Assembly (NCBI GenBank): GCA_021464525.1
Contig: JADRCO010001134.1
Location: 1-22,233, forward strand
Length of the DNA: 22,233 nucleotides
Source of the DNA: Rhizophagus sp. LPA8_4_AMF
Taxonomy: Eukaryota; Glomeromycota; Glomeromycetes; Glomerales; Glomeraceae
Reading direction: 5' to 3'
The notes beneath the pieces are model-generated. The model did no database searches, was not told the origin of the DNA, and saw nothing but the letters and a program-made list of their open reading frames with translations. Positions within the stretch are counted from its first letter, which is position 1. Every line of letters starts with the position of its first letter. Below are positions 10,397-19,408 of the stretch, piece after piece. A program made the position numbers and the translations under genes.

Positions 10397-10470
10397 GCAT
10401 ATCATCCGGTGCTACATGTAACGTTGCAGCGGAAATTATATATAAGGTTAACAATTCAACAAAATTGTTA
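10397..10470 (+). promoter_or_regulatory. Core promoter and 5' leader block, second BTB gene
   Basis: A 74-nt block that matches 19295-19368 with only three differences. It contains CTACATGTAACGTTGCAGCG, the TATA box tatatataa (10437-10445), and an 8-bp inverted repeat TAACAATT/AATTGTTA (10449-10456 and 10463-10470) with a 6-nt loop, 35 nt before the ATG. Position suggests core promoter plus transcription start region. Confidence 0.6.
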
Positions 10471-10504
10471 ATACTTTTTCATTTCTTTTTAAATTTATTA
10501 AATC

Positions 10505-11969
10505 ATGAATGATAATAAATTTTTAACTAAATTATCACAAAATTTACTTGAAATTTTAAATGATGATGAATATTATGATGTTACTATTGAAATTGGCAAT
10601 GACCCTGATATAAAGATATTTCGTGCTCATATGGTTATCTTACATTATCGTTCTACTTATTTACGAAGAATTTTGTCGACCAATAAAAAAGAAAATAATG
10701 GAACTTTGGTACATATAAAATTACCAAATATTTCACCTGAAATTTTTCAAATAATTTTAAGGTAAAGGGGAAAAGAATTAAATTTAAATTAATAAAAGGA
10801 GTGTCATATTATAAAAAATATTTAAATTTTACGTTTTTTATTTTAGATATATTTATAGTGGAGAAATTTCTTTGGAGGAATATGATATTTCGGATATAAT
10901 GGATATCCTAATTGCTGGAAGTGAACTTGGACTTCAAGAATTAATCGCTTATTTACAATCTTTTTTGATTGAAAATAAGGAAAATTGGTTGGAACAAAAT
11001 TTTAATTTAATATATAAGACAAGTTTTGAAGACGATTCTTTTTTGGAACTTAAAAAATTTTGTACTAATATAATAACAAAAAAGCCAAATAAGATATTCA
11101 AATCTCCGAGTTTCTCTTCAATTCCAGAAAAACTTTTGGTCTCACTTATTCAAAGTGATAATCTTCAAATGAGCGAAATTCAAGTATGGGAACGTATGCT
11201 TAAATGGGGATTTGCTCAAAATCCAGAACTTCCATCTGATCCTACAAATTTTACAAAAGAAGATTTTAATACTTTGAAAAATAGTTTACTAGATTGCATT
11301 TCACATATTAGATTCTATAATCTAACTTCTGAAGAATTTTCAAACAAAGTATTACCTTATAAAAAAATTTTACTAAAAGATTTATATAAAGATTTATTAA
11401 AATACTTTTTGAACCCCAATAACCAATTATCAATACCTCGTGTAGTTATTGATTCCAAAATCATTACATCTCAACATGTTGAATTAATCTCAAAATGGAT
11501 CGATAGGTTAGAAATTACAGATGAGATAAAAAATATGTACGAATTCAAATTGTTACTACGTGGTTCTCGTGATGGATTTACGACTAAAAAATTTCATGAA
11601 ATCTGTGATAACCAATCTCATACTGTGGCAATAATTAAAGTGAAAAATAGTAAAGAAATCCTGGGTGGATATAATCCAAATGAATGGAAATCTGATGGTT
11701 CTAATTGCACCACTAAAGATAGTTTTATATTCTCTTTTAAGAATAGTGATGATATTAAAAGTCATATCTTAAGTCGTGTACAAGATGAAAGATATGCTGT
11801 ACTCAATGAACTTCATCTTGGTCCATCGTTTGGTACCGATCTTTTTTTTTTTGAAAGTGGTGGTAAATGTAGTAAAAGGGCTTACGAAAAAAAAATCAGA
11901 GAAGCTAGTGGTATATTTTCTAGCTTTTTTTTTGTGGAAGAATATGAAGTATTTCAAATTATAAGATAA
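10505..11969 (+). CDS. BTB-BACK-TLDc protein, second copy
   Basis: Exons 10505-10761 and 10847-11969 join to 459 aa. The 85-nt intron (GTAAAG...TTTTAG) is in exactly the same codon as in the other two copies, but its sequence has diverged. Domains: BTB about 12-120 (YYDVTIEIG, FRAHMVILHYRSTYLRRIL, then YIYSGEISLEEYD), BACK about 125-215 (IQVWERMLKWGFAQ), TLDc about 290-459 (LLLRGSRDGFT, GGYNPNEW, DSFIFSFK, LGPSFGTDL, YEVFQI). The linker before TLDc is about eight residues shorter than in the first copy. The C-terminal part contains two T-run-encoded Phe tracts (around 11841-11851 and 11925-11932), yet the frame stays open to a normal TLDc end. A Cul3-adaptor type role is inferred from the family. 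Upstream elements are shared with the third copy. Confidence 0.9.
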
Positions 11970-12491
11970 ATATCATTTGCAGTTGTCGATTTTTGTTATT
12001 TTAAAGTATTTTTATTAATTTATTTATTTATTTTTAACCGTAACTTAAATCGGTAATATCACACGGAACTTAGTTTATATAACAGCGAATTTATATGATT
12101 TTAACTTTTAATAGATTTTTTATCTACTTTTCTAAATAAATATTATCTGTAAAATTATCAATAAAGTAGTCACGGACGATCTTTGGAACCGTGGTATTAT
12201 TTGGTCCAAGTTTTTGTTATTAATAACTATATAGAGTTTAATAAGTTTTTGAAATTATTTAACTTTTATAGGTTTATTTTATTATAGGATTATATATCTT
12301 TAGGTGTTATAATTATAATTATCAATTTTTTTTGTGAATATCGTTTTTTACGTGCATAAATAATCTTTTTATGTAATATTTTGTCTGATTAAAGTAAAGT
12401 GAGATGTCTCTTCCAAATCCCCATATCCCAAGTATAATGTATGTATTATATTTTATTAATTTTTTAAATTAAAAATTTAATCTTATTTCTT
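11970..12491. other. Intergenic, no supported gene
   Basis: Holds the 3' untranslated region of the second BTB gene and A+T-rich DNA up to the next relic. T-rich stretches such as TTATTTATTTATTTTT occur just after the gene; no convincing signal beyond that. Confidence 0.4.
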
Positions 12492-12985
12492 ATGAACAAA
12501 GAATCGTGTACCAGTTTCTCCACTGAACTGCGTCTATTTTCCAAAGATGAATGGCTTATAAATTTAACTATCAAATGTAAAAAACGAATTGAAGCTATCG
12601 AACCTAGTGAAATAGTAAAATCAATTTTTTTACGTGGTGGTCCAGACATTGGAAATTGACATGGGCTTGTATGTTAAATTATTGGCGTACATTGTATAAT
12701 TATCATTTTATGAATGTTCATGTATGGAAACCAGGTGATAAGGTTTTTATAGCGCATAATATGTTATCTGAAAATTTCTGGGATTTTAGAACTTATTTTT
12801 AAAGGAGAAGTTGAAACTAATGATGGTTTGTCTACGCGATATATAGTTAATGTTAAGGGTCCATGGCCTTTATTTTTGTAAGTCATAAAAATATTAATGA
12901 ATTAGGATGAAATAATGATCAACATAAAAAAGTGTTATTGATTCGTATGTAACTTGTGCAGATGTAGGCAATATAATGTTTTATA
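12492..12985 (+). pseudogene. Frameshifted relic of an unidentified gene
   Basis: Three protein-like pieces follow one another in shifting frames. 12492-12659 encodes 55 aa starting MNKESCTSFSTELRLF and including KKRIEAIEPSEIVKSIFLRG. From 12659 a second frame gives TWACMLNYWRTLYNYHFMNV and then VWKPGDKVFIAHNMLSE up to a stop near 12800. From about 12780 the first frame resumes with LELIFKGEVETNDGLSTRY and VNVKGPWPLF. A one-base loss near 12658 and a second indel near 12770-12785 explain the shifts. At 12878 there is a canonical donor GTAAGT, and at 12960-12961 an acceptor (GTGCAG), giving an 84-nt intron like others in the window and a short terminal exon ending about 12985. I do not recognise the family. 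At least two lesions argue that it is dead, unless they are assembly errors. Confidence 0.5.
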
Positions 12986-14156
12986 ATTAATAAACAAATA
13001 TTATTAATTGGATCACAGAAAACTTATTTTGAGTGAATTATTATCTAATTATTGTAATTTCCTGGTCTCTTATGATTTAATTTGAAAGATTCCATCTTAT
13101 AAAAATTAAAAATAGTTTTTATTTCCTAGCTAATATATGAGAAATTTCTGTTTATTGCAAGATTATAAGTAAAATAATGTGTTATTTTTTTTTGTTTCAA
13201 ACGAAATATTTTTCAAATTATGTGAGATCAGTATCTATATTTTATCACGTGAAATTAATCAATAAACGAATTTTTATCTATGTTCTTTTTACAGAAATTG
13301 TATTTTAGCAAAATTTTTTTTTTTTTTAAAAAAAAAGTGATTAAAAAATATATAAATTAAAAAAAATATATCTACTATATAAATCATAATACTAATTTGA
13401 CAATTTAAAGATAATAAATCATAATCAAGTATCATATATATTATATTAAATTATTCTGTTTTATTGTTATTTTAAAAAGAATTAATATTTATTATGATAA
13501 ACTGAATGTGTAAACAAAATCAGAAAAATTTTAATATTGCACCATAAAATTTTAGCATAATGATCATTATTTACTATAAAAGATAAGCACTAATAATACA
13601 AAATAATCAAATGATAATAATTAATAAAATTGTTACTAATAAGTGAATTTATAATTTAGACTTAACCTTAATACTGTGTGTGCACTGATCATAATTTTAT
13701 GTATTACAAATTACAACAATTTTTAGCGCAATCTACCAATTTTTTGATTAAAAAAAAATCATCTGATTCCCGATCATTTTAGTTTAAAACCAAAAACTGT
13801 TAATAAAAAAAAATAATCAATGTTGTAATTTTTCACAATTTTTAACCATTTTTTGGACGGTACTCTGCACTATCAGTCAATGGAGCATACTTGCAATTTA
13901 TCATAATATTTAATGATTTTTACCGATTTTTAATTTTTTCTACCTTTTTAGATTAAAAACAATAAAATATTTGGCAAATTGATGGCGCAATGATCATCTG
14001 ATTAGCTGACTAATACTCTAATTGATTGTGAAATGTAGGTCATTAGACTAACGGAATTCCCAAATTTGCCATAAAAAAAATGATTCTTTTTTCAAAGAAA
14101 AAATTTATTTAAAGAGACTTTATTCCTAAAATGCTAGAGCAGACAATTAAACATAT
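12986..14156. other. Intergenic, no supported gene
   Basis: Very A+T-rich DNA without a convincing frame on either strand. It includes a symmetrical T-run/A-run at about 13315-13336. A loose inverted match (TGGCAAATT near 13974, AATTTGCCA near 14065) could be the ends of a small degenerate element, but no internal structure supports this. Confidence 0.4.
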
Positions 14157-14227
14157 AACAGTTAACGGTTAAACAGATAACAGATAACAGATAACAGATA
14201 ACAGGTAACAGATAACAGATAATAGAT
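14157..14227. repeat. 7-bp tandem repeat (AACAGAT)n
   Basis: Eight head-to-tail 7-mers run from 14172 to 14227: AACAGAT in most, with AACAGGT at 14200-14206 and AATAGAT at 14221-14227. Two degenerate copies precede it (AACAGTT 14157-14163, AACGGTT 14164-14170, then one extra base), and further decayed copies may follow to about 14255. It is a minisatellite-like array in a gene-free stretch. Confidence 0.9.
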
Positions 14228-14407
14228 AATAATTGACAGTTAAATAGTTAACAGTAAATTTTATATTGCACAATTGTTACAAAAATGGATGGAAGATTTT
14301 ATTGAAATCTTTCCTTCTTGTATATTAAAAGGCAATGTGTATTATATGCAATCAGTTTTTTTTCAACCAAACTTAATATATTGTTAAATAGAATTAATTT
14401 TTATTAA

Positions 14408-14435
14408 TTAAAAATGTCAAACTTGACATTTTTAA
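14408..14435. repeat. 13-bp perfect inverted repeat
   Basis: TTAAAAATGTCAA (14408-14420) and TTGACATTTTTAA (14423-14435) are exact reverse complements separated by two bases. Related half-sites follow directly (AAAATGTTGATTTTTT near 14440, AAAATATCAATTTGATGTTT near 14461). It could form a hairpin or be a dimeric binding site; function is unknown. Confidence 0.6.
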
Positions 14436-14986
14436 GTACAAAATGTTGATTTTTTTGTTCAAAATATCAATTTGATGTTTTTTATTAAAAAAAATAAATC
14501 TTTATGGCTGGATAGTCTAATGGATCTTTAAATCTGTCAGAGTATCTGGCCAAAACAAAATTAAATAGCTCACTCACTATATCCAAAAGTACACTAGTTT
14601 AAATAAAAAGATTTTTTTATTCCAAAATTAACTGTTCCATTATAATTTATAATAAAGAACTTCATCTTTTGGTCTATAAAGATAATTTTAAATATGTCAG
14701 CATGGAGGAAAAACAACGTGACAAAATTGTGTTAATTCTTTACAGAAAGCTTAATTGATTGGTCAATATAAGAAAATATGTCAAAATTTATTTATGACAA
14801 AACATGATTAACTTTTTATTTACTAGTGTAATATGTTGCTAGAGTAATCATGTTTTATAGAGCTTTTAGTCTTCATAACTCGGAAATCTCTTTAACTAAA
14901 TGAAGTAAAATCTTTTTTATTTGGGTAACAGAATAAGAGAAAATTTTTGAAATCAAACGAATCACTATTCTTTATTATAATTATAT
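14436..14986. other. Region downstream of the kinase-Sel1 gene
   Basis: The kinase gene ends at 14987 on the minus strand, so this is its 3' flank. On the minus strand AATAAA occurs about a dozen bases after the stop and again in CCCAAATAAAAAAG near 14920, both usable as poly(A) signals. No other gene is seen. Confidence 0.4.
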
Positions 14987-17198
14987 TTAAATATTTCCCA
15001 AATTTAAAAGCTTTTCTAATTTATCTTTAGCGTCTTCATATCCTTGTTCAGCAGACTTATTATACCAAAAAATTGCTTGGGTTATGTCCTTTTCAAATCC
15101 ATTTCCATTTTCATACGCCAAAGCAAGATTATATTGAGCATAATCATTTCCAAGATTTGCTGCTAATTGATATAATTCAATTGCTTTTTGAATATCAATG
15201 TCAGTTCCAACTCCATTTTCATAACAGCATCCTAAGCTATTCATTCCATTTGAATTTCCTAGGTCTGCAGCCTTCTGATATAATTTAAATGCTTTTTGTT
15301 TATTGATTTCAACTTCAATTCCGTTTTCATAACAAAATCCTAAATTATGTATTCCATGTGAATTTCCTAATTCTGCTGCCTTTTGATATGATTCAAATAC
15401 TTTTTGTTCATTTACATCAGTTCCAATTCCATATTTATAACAAAATCCTAATAGATTTATTCCACTTGAATATTCTTTTTCCGCTAATCCTAAAGATAAT
15501 TCAAATGCTTTTTTATAATCTTTATCAACACCTTCACCATCAATATACATATTAGCAAGATCATATTGAGCTGCATTATTTCCTAGTTTCGCTGCTTTTT
15601 GAAATAATTCAGATGCTTTTTGTTTTTTAGCATCACAAACAATTCCTTGAAAGTTAAAATATCCAAGTAAATAATAAAAATTTGAATCAACTTGATTATT
15701 AATAAGCCATTTATGAATTTCTTGTAATTTCAATCCATAATTATCAATATAATTAAGAATAAGTTTTTTTCTCATTTTTTCTTCTTTCCCTTCATTAGCC
15801 TTCTTAAAATAAAGATCAACCAATTCATCAACTATAAAACTTAAATCCTCTTCAAAAATATATTTATTGATATTTTGAGTTTTAGGTTCTATTTCTTTTA
15901 TATCAATTTTATCAAAATTTTGAATGATTTGTAATAAATTATTATTATCAAGATTTATATTTTCCTCATTATTAGATTGTTGTATACTTAACGATTGTTT
16001 GCAGTTAACTGATTTTGTAATAATTTCTCTTACTACTTGAATCATATTTGGTCTATCATCTGGTTCACAGCTCCAACATTCTAGTTAATTAAGACGTTAA
16101 ATTAACTATTATTTATTATAAATCAAAACATTAAATAGTAAAAAAAAAATTATATTTACCAATATAAATATTAGAATAATTGATAGGAGTGTTTGAAACA
16201 ATTTTTTCTCTAAATCCTTGTAAGATTTGGGTAGCTAAATTAGCATCATATATTTCATCTTTAAATGGTGGCTGACCACTTGATATCTCCCATAAAAGAA
16301 CTCCTATACTGTAAACGTCACTCTTCTTATTCAATGAATATGGTTTACTACTAACAAATTTTTTTGGATCGAGATAAGGAATCATACTATTGACGAAGTC
16401 GGATTGTTGATTGGATGTCCCTTTAATTCTCTTTAATAATCCGAAGTCGACCAACTTGATGATATTATTATAAACTAATACATTACTAGAATTCTATTAT
16501 AAAAGAAAAATAAAAATATAAGTAAATCATAAATTATTACAAATAAAGTTAATGCATGATATAGATGAATTACCAGATCACCATGTACAATTCCTTTGTC
16601 ATGTAACCATGATATAGGACAAACTAACTGGTATGCTAATTTATATTTATTTTCCCATGTTAGATCTTTACACCTTCCTTTCAAATAGTTTTGAAGAGTA
16701 TTGTTGCCAGCATATTCCATTACTAATAAATGCTCCTTTAATTGAATATCTTCATTTTCTAATTTTGAAAAAAAAAAATATTTTATTATTACAATTAAAA
16801 TGCTGACGTGTATCTCTTCTTTAGTATTTTATACCTTTTTCTGTGATCCCAAAAAGCTGTATAATATTTCTATGAACGATTTTTTGGTAAAGTTCAAGCT
16901 AAAATTTTAATATAACAACAGTATATTAAACTGTCAGTAATTTTAAATATTAAATGAGTTACAGAATTATAATATTTTATACCTCATGAATAATTTCTTT
17001 CATGGTTATATCATTAAAGTCAAATGACTTTAACGTAAAATATTGTTCTGAATTCTTCAAGTTTGTACGATAAATTTCTCCAGAATCCCCATTACCAATT
17101 TTTTCAACATTGTAAAAATTATTGTATTCATAATATTTTATATATTTTTTAGAAATGGCTTTTTCAACCGATTTATTTAAATTGTTAGCAACTTGCAT
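14987..17198 (-). CDS. Protein kinase with C-terminal Sel1 repeats
   Basis: Five exons, read 17198-16983, 16898-16835, 16758-16574, 16493-16160 and 16080-14987, join in frame to 630 aa with GT-AG introns of 84, 76, 80 and 79 nt. Each join restores kinase sequence, for example LYQKIVHRNIIQLFGITEK, VHGDL+NSSNVLV and NIYI+ECWSCEPDDRPNM. Kinase domain about 31-280: Gly loop IGNGDSGEIY (34-43), Lys57 in FTLKSF, catalytic loop HGDLNSSN (Asp154, Asn159), DFG 171-173, IPYLDP in place of APE. All key catalytic residues are present, but the usual HRD Arg is Gly153. The type is TKL/tyrosine-kinase-like. Residues about 395-625 carry six Sel1 repeats (YQKAAELGNSHGIHNLGFCY, NGVGTDI), a protein-binding scaffold. 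Loss of the HRD Arg suggests activity without activation-loop phosphorylation. The substrate is unknown. Confidence 0.87.
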
Positions 17199-18129
17199 TT
17201 TAAATAATTTAACAGGACTGAATAACTGGATAAAAATGGGTTATGAAATTCCTGTGACTAATATAGATATATTTTCCTTTGTCAAAAAAGTCAAAAGAAG
17301 TGATAAAATGTAAATATTTTCCAAGTTCAGAAAATAAAAAAAATTTTGTGATTAATATAATAAATAATGTACTGTATATCTATTTGCACAAATATAAATA
17401 ATTTATATACTTATTGGTGTTATATTAAGTACTACAGTAGCACTAATTAATTGCAGATCAATAAGTATGGTTAAACAATATACAAATGTGTTGTATGTTT
17501 TGGAGTAATGCATGTGCATACATCAATTATTATTGTACACCTTAAACAACAAAACGAATCAAAATTTTTTTAAAATTACACTTTTTTACTTTTGTTTACA
17601 TCATATGATTTTTCATCTTACCCATTAATTTAATCAATAGGCTTTAATTCGATTTACTATAAATTTTGGTCAGATCATTATGAATAAGTCATTAACTTTT
17701 AAATTGAAGTGAATTGTCTTGAATATTCATAATCTATATATATATCTATATATATATAATAACGCGATATTTATACTGGTTAATCTAAATTTCTGAGTTG
17801 TGCAGTGCGTGATTCATTTGCGCCTGATCTATTCCATGTTAGTTTGTGTGTAGTGTTAACGTGATTTGATTTCTGATGTGGCTCAGTTTTTCCCGATTTT
17901 CGCCATGTTAAGACTGTTTGAACTGACATTAGATAATGAAATATATCTCGGTAACTGACATTTCTCTAATACTTATAGGTATTAGATAATTAACTTATTA
18001 ATAATTTTTTTTTTACAATATCTTTTTATAGCAATAGATCACTACAATGAATTATTTTCGGGTTTTTTTAAGTGAACTCTTGGTTTTTTTCTTAACAGTT
18101 AAACTGACAATAGTTAAACCGAAATTCAG
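17199..18129. other. Upstream flank of kinase gene, no gene seen
   Basis: Contains whatever promoter drives the minus-strand kinase gene; no TATA box stands out close to 17198. A (TA)-rich microsatellite lies at 17734-17759. From about 17790 to 17900 the sequence is less A+T-rich (GCAGTGCGTGATTCATTTGC, TGTGGCTCAG) and may belong to a dispersed repeat continuing to the right. No supported open frame. Confidence 0.4.
17734..17759. repeat. TA microsatellite
   Basis: Interrupted (TA)n run with two CTA interruptions, followed by ATAACGCG. Simple sequence; no function assigned. Confidence 0.7.
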
Positions 18130-18400
18130 TTTTTGATTTTTACCATTTTTCCGGTTTTATAAATCAGATTTTTTTTTATTAAATTTTTTCCATTTTTTAA
18201 AATCAGATTTTTATTGAATTTTTTTTTTCCATTTTTTTTTTCCATTTTTTTTAATTTTTTATTAAATTTATTTTACGGTTTTATAAAATCAGATTTTTTT
18301 CATTTTTTTTTGTTCTCTCCGGTTTTTTCAAAATCAGAATTTTATTTTAAATATCTTTCTTTCTGGACTGGAGTTTTTATTTTTTTGTTCATTCCAATTT
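18130..18400. repeat. T-rich imperfect repeats around AAATCAGATTTTT
   Basis: The motif AAATCAGATTTTT or a close variant occurs near 18163, 18199, 18285 and 18329, three times preceded by (C)CGGTTTTATAAA or CCGGTTTTTTCAAA, with CCATTTTTT blocks between. It is an irregular, decayed tandem repeat. The 78-codon Phe-rich frame at 18214-18450 is a by-product of the T runs and is not a gene. Confidence 0.6.
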
Positions 18401-18459
18401 TGCTAAACCGTGGTTTTATTCATTCTTTCACCTTTGATATTTTTCAATGATCTTCATAT

Positions 18460-18607
18460 GGGACCGACAGTGAAAATTCACTGCGCCGTGCACCTCGTGG
18501 CAGGAATTTAACGTTTTTTTTATTTTATTGTAGGTGCGGGTGAGATCAAGCGAAACTTAGATTTTGGATCGGTGATCAGATTGACGCTGCGGTGCTATGG
18601 TGAGACC
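18460..18607. other. GC-richer patch with splice-like borders
   Basis: About 150 bp much richer in G+C than its surroundings. On the plus strand a strong acceptor-like sequence (T-rich tract then TATTGTAG, ending about 18533) precedes a 66-nt block, which ends at CTATG followed by GTGAGACC, a good donor. This would fit a small exon or 5' untranslated exon of a promoter-bearing repeat copied from elsewhere; no coding frame is evident. Confidence 0.35.
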
Positions 18608-18639
18608 TATTTTTCCGATTTTTTTAATAAACATTTGGT

Positions 18640-18860
18640 TTATCTAGGTAGTGTATTTTCCATATTATTTTCTTGGTAAACTTTTTTTGTTACTTCTAAT
18701 TTTTCACCAAAACCTTTTATATTTCGTGCAAATGATTTTGGTATAATAAATTTCGTTCCTTTACCACAAGCAGTAATAACTAATGTTATCAAGGTCGTCG
18801 TTACAAAAAAAAAATGCAATCTCGGAACGGTAACTCTTGTTCGTTAGAACGAAATACTAA
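18640..18860 (-). pseudogene. Possible orphan 3' exon
   Basis: On the minus strand an open frame without ATG ends at the stop 18642-18640. Its last part reads VITACGKGTKFIIPKSFARN followed by a Lys/Glu-rich stretch (GFGEKLEVTKKVYQEN), which looks like protein. Acceptor-like sequences precede it (ATTTTAG near 18862 and ACATTAG near 18790). No upstream exon with a start was found and I do not recognise the family. It may be the last exon of a truncated gene or chance. Confidence 0.25.
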
Positions 18861-18869
18861 AATAAATTA

Positions 18870-19294
18870 ATAAATGATGATTTGTAAAATAATTCTTAAT
18901 AGAAATAGTACGTAGGTAGGGTAATCGTACGATTTGTTTATTAATTCTTTCATTTAATTTTATTTGGTTAAGACTTAAGAAATATCTCAAATTAGTTTAT
19001 TTTCTTCACATCTCATTTAAGTTTATATTCAGCATAATATGTAATATCTACCAACAATTAGGCGTTATAAAGATTTTTACCGTTAAGATCTACAAAAAAA
19101 AAAATTATTCCATCCTTTTCTTTATATTATATAAATAGGCGTAACTTTCGAAACAGGAATAATATAGATCTTATAAATTAAATCATTATTTATTATGGAT
19201 GATAAAACTATGGCAATATTTATTTAAAGTTTTTTACCTTTAAGGGAAAAGAATGTTATAAAATTCAAGATCTGCAATAATGTTCAGAAATCAA
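18870..19294. other. Upstream region of third BTB gene
   Basis: From about 19050 this resembles the region upstream of the second BTB gene (from about 10040), with a shared order of CAATTAGGCGTT/AAATTAGACGTT, ACCGTTAAGAT, AAATTAAATCATTATT and TTATGGATG. Insertions and deletions separate the two. ATTCAAGATCT occurs at 19263-19273. Confidence 0.5.
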
Positions 19295-19368
19295 GCATAT
19301 CATCCAGTGCTACATGTAACGTTGCAGCGGCAATTATATATAAGGATAACAATTCAACAAAATTGTTA
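19295..19368 (+). promoter_or_regulatory. Core promoter and 5' leader block, third BTB gene
   Basis: Matches 10397-10470 at 71 of 74 bases. It contains the TATA box tatatataa (19335-19343) and the conserved 8-bp inverted repeat TAACAATT/AATTGTTA (19347-19354, 19361-19368). The ATG follows 40 nt later at 19409. The corresponding region of the first BTB gene keeps the TATA core but not the inverted repeat. Confidence 0.6.
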
Positions 19369-19408
19369 TTCCTTGTCCTTTTCATTTCCTTTTTAAATAT
19401 ATTAAAAC

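Noticed and set aside
11556..11964. Three frames (11556-11765 -, 11769-11957 -, 11776-11964 +) inside the second BTB gene
   Set aside because: All are shadows of the TLDc-coding exon in other frames.
12464..12649. Minus-strand frame over the unidentified relic
   Set aside because: The plus strand there reads as better protein and continues in the adjacent pieces.
13970..14075. MITE bounded by TGGCAAATT and AATTTGCCA
   Set aside because: Only nine bases match, with no target-site duplication and no second copy in the window.
15073..15555. Two plus-strand frames opposite the Sel1 repeats
   Set aside because: Antisense shadows produced by the repeated minus-strand codons.
18214..18450. 78-codon Phe-rich frame
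   Set aside because: Translation of T-runs in a low-complexity repeat; no protein-like signal.
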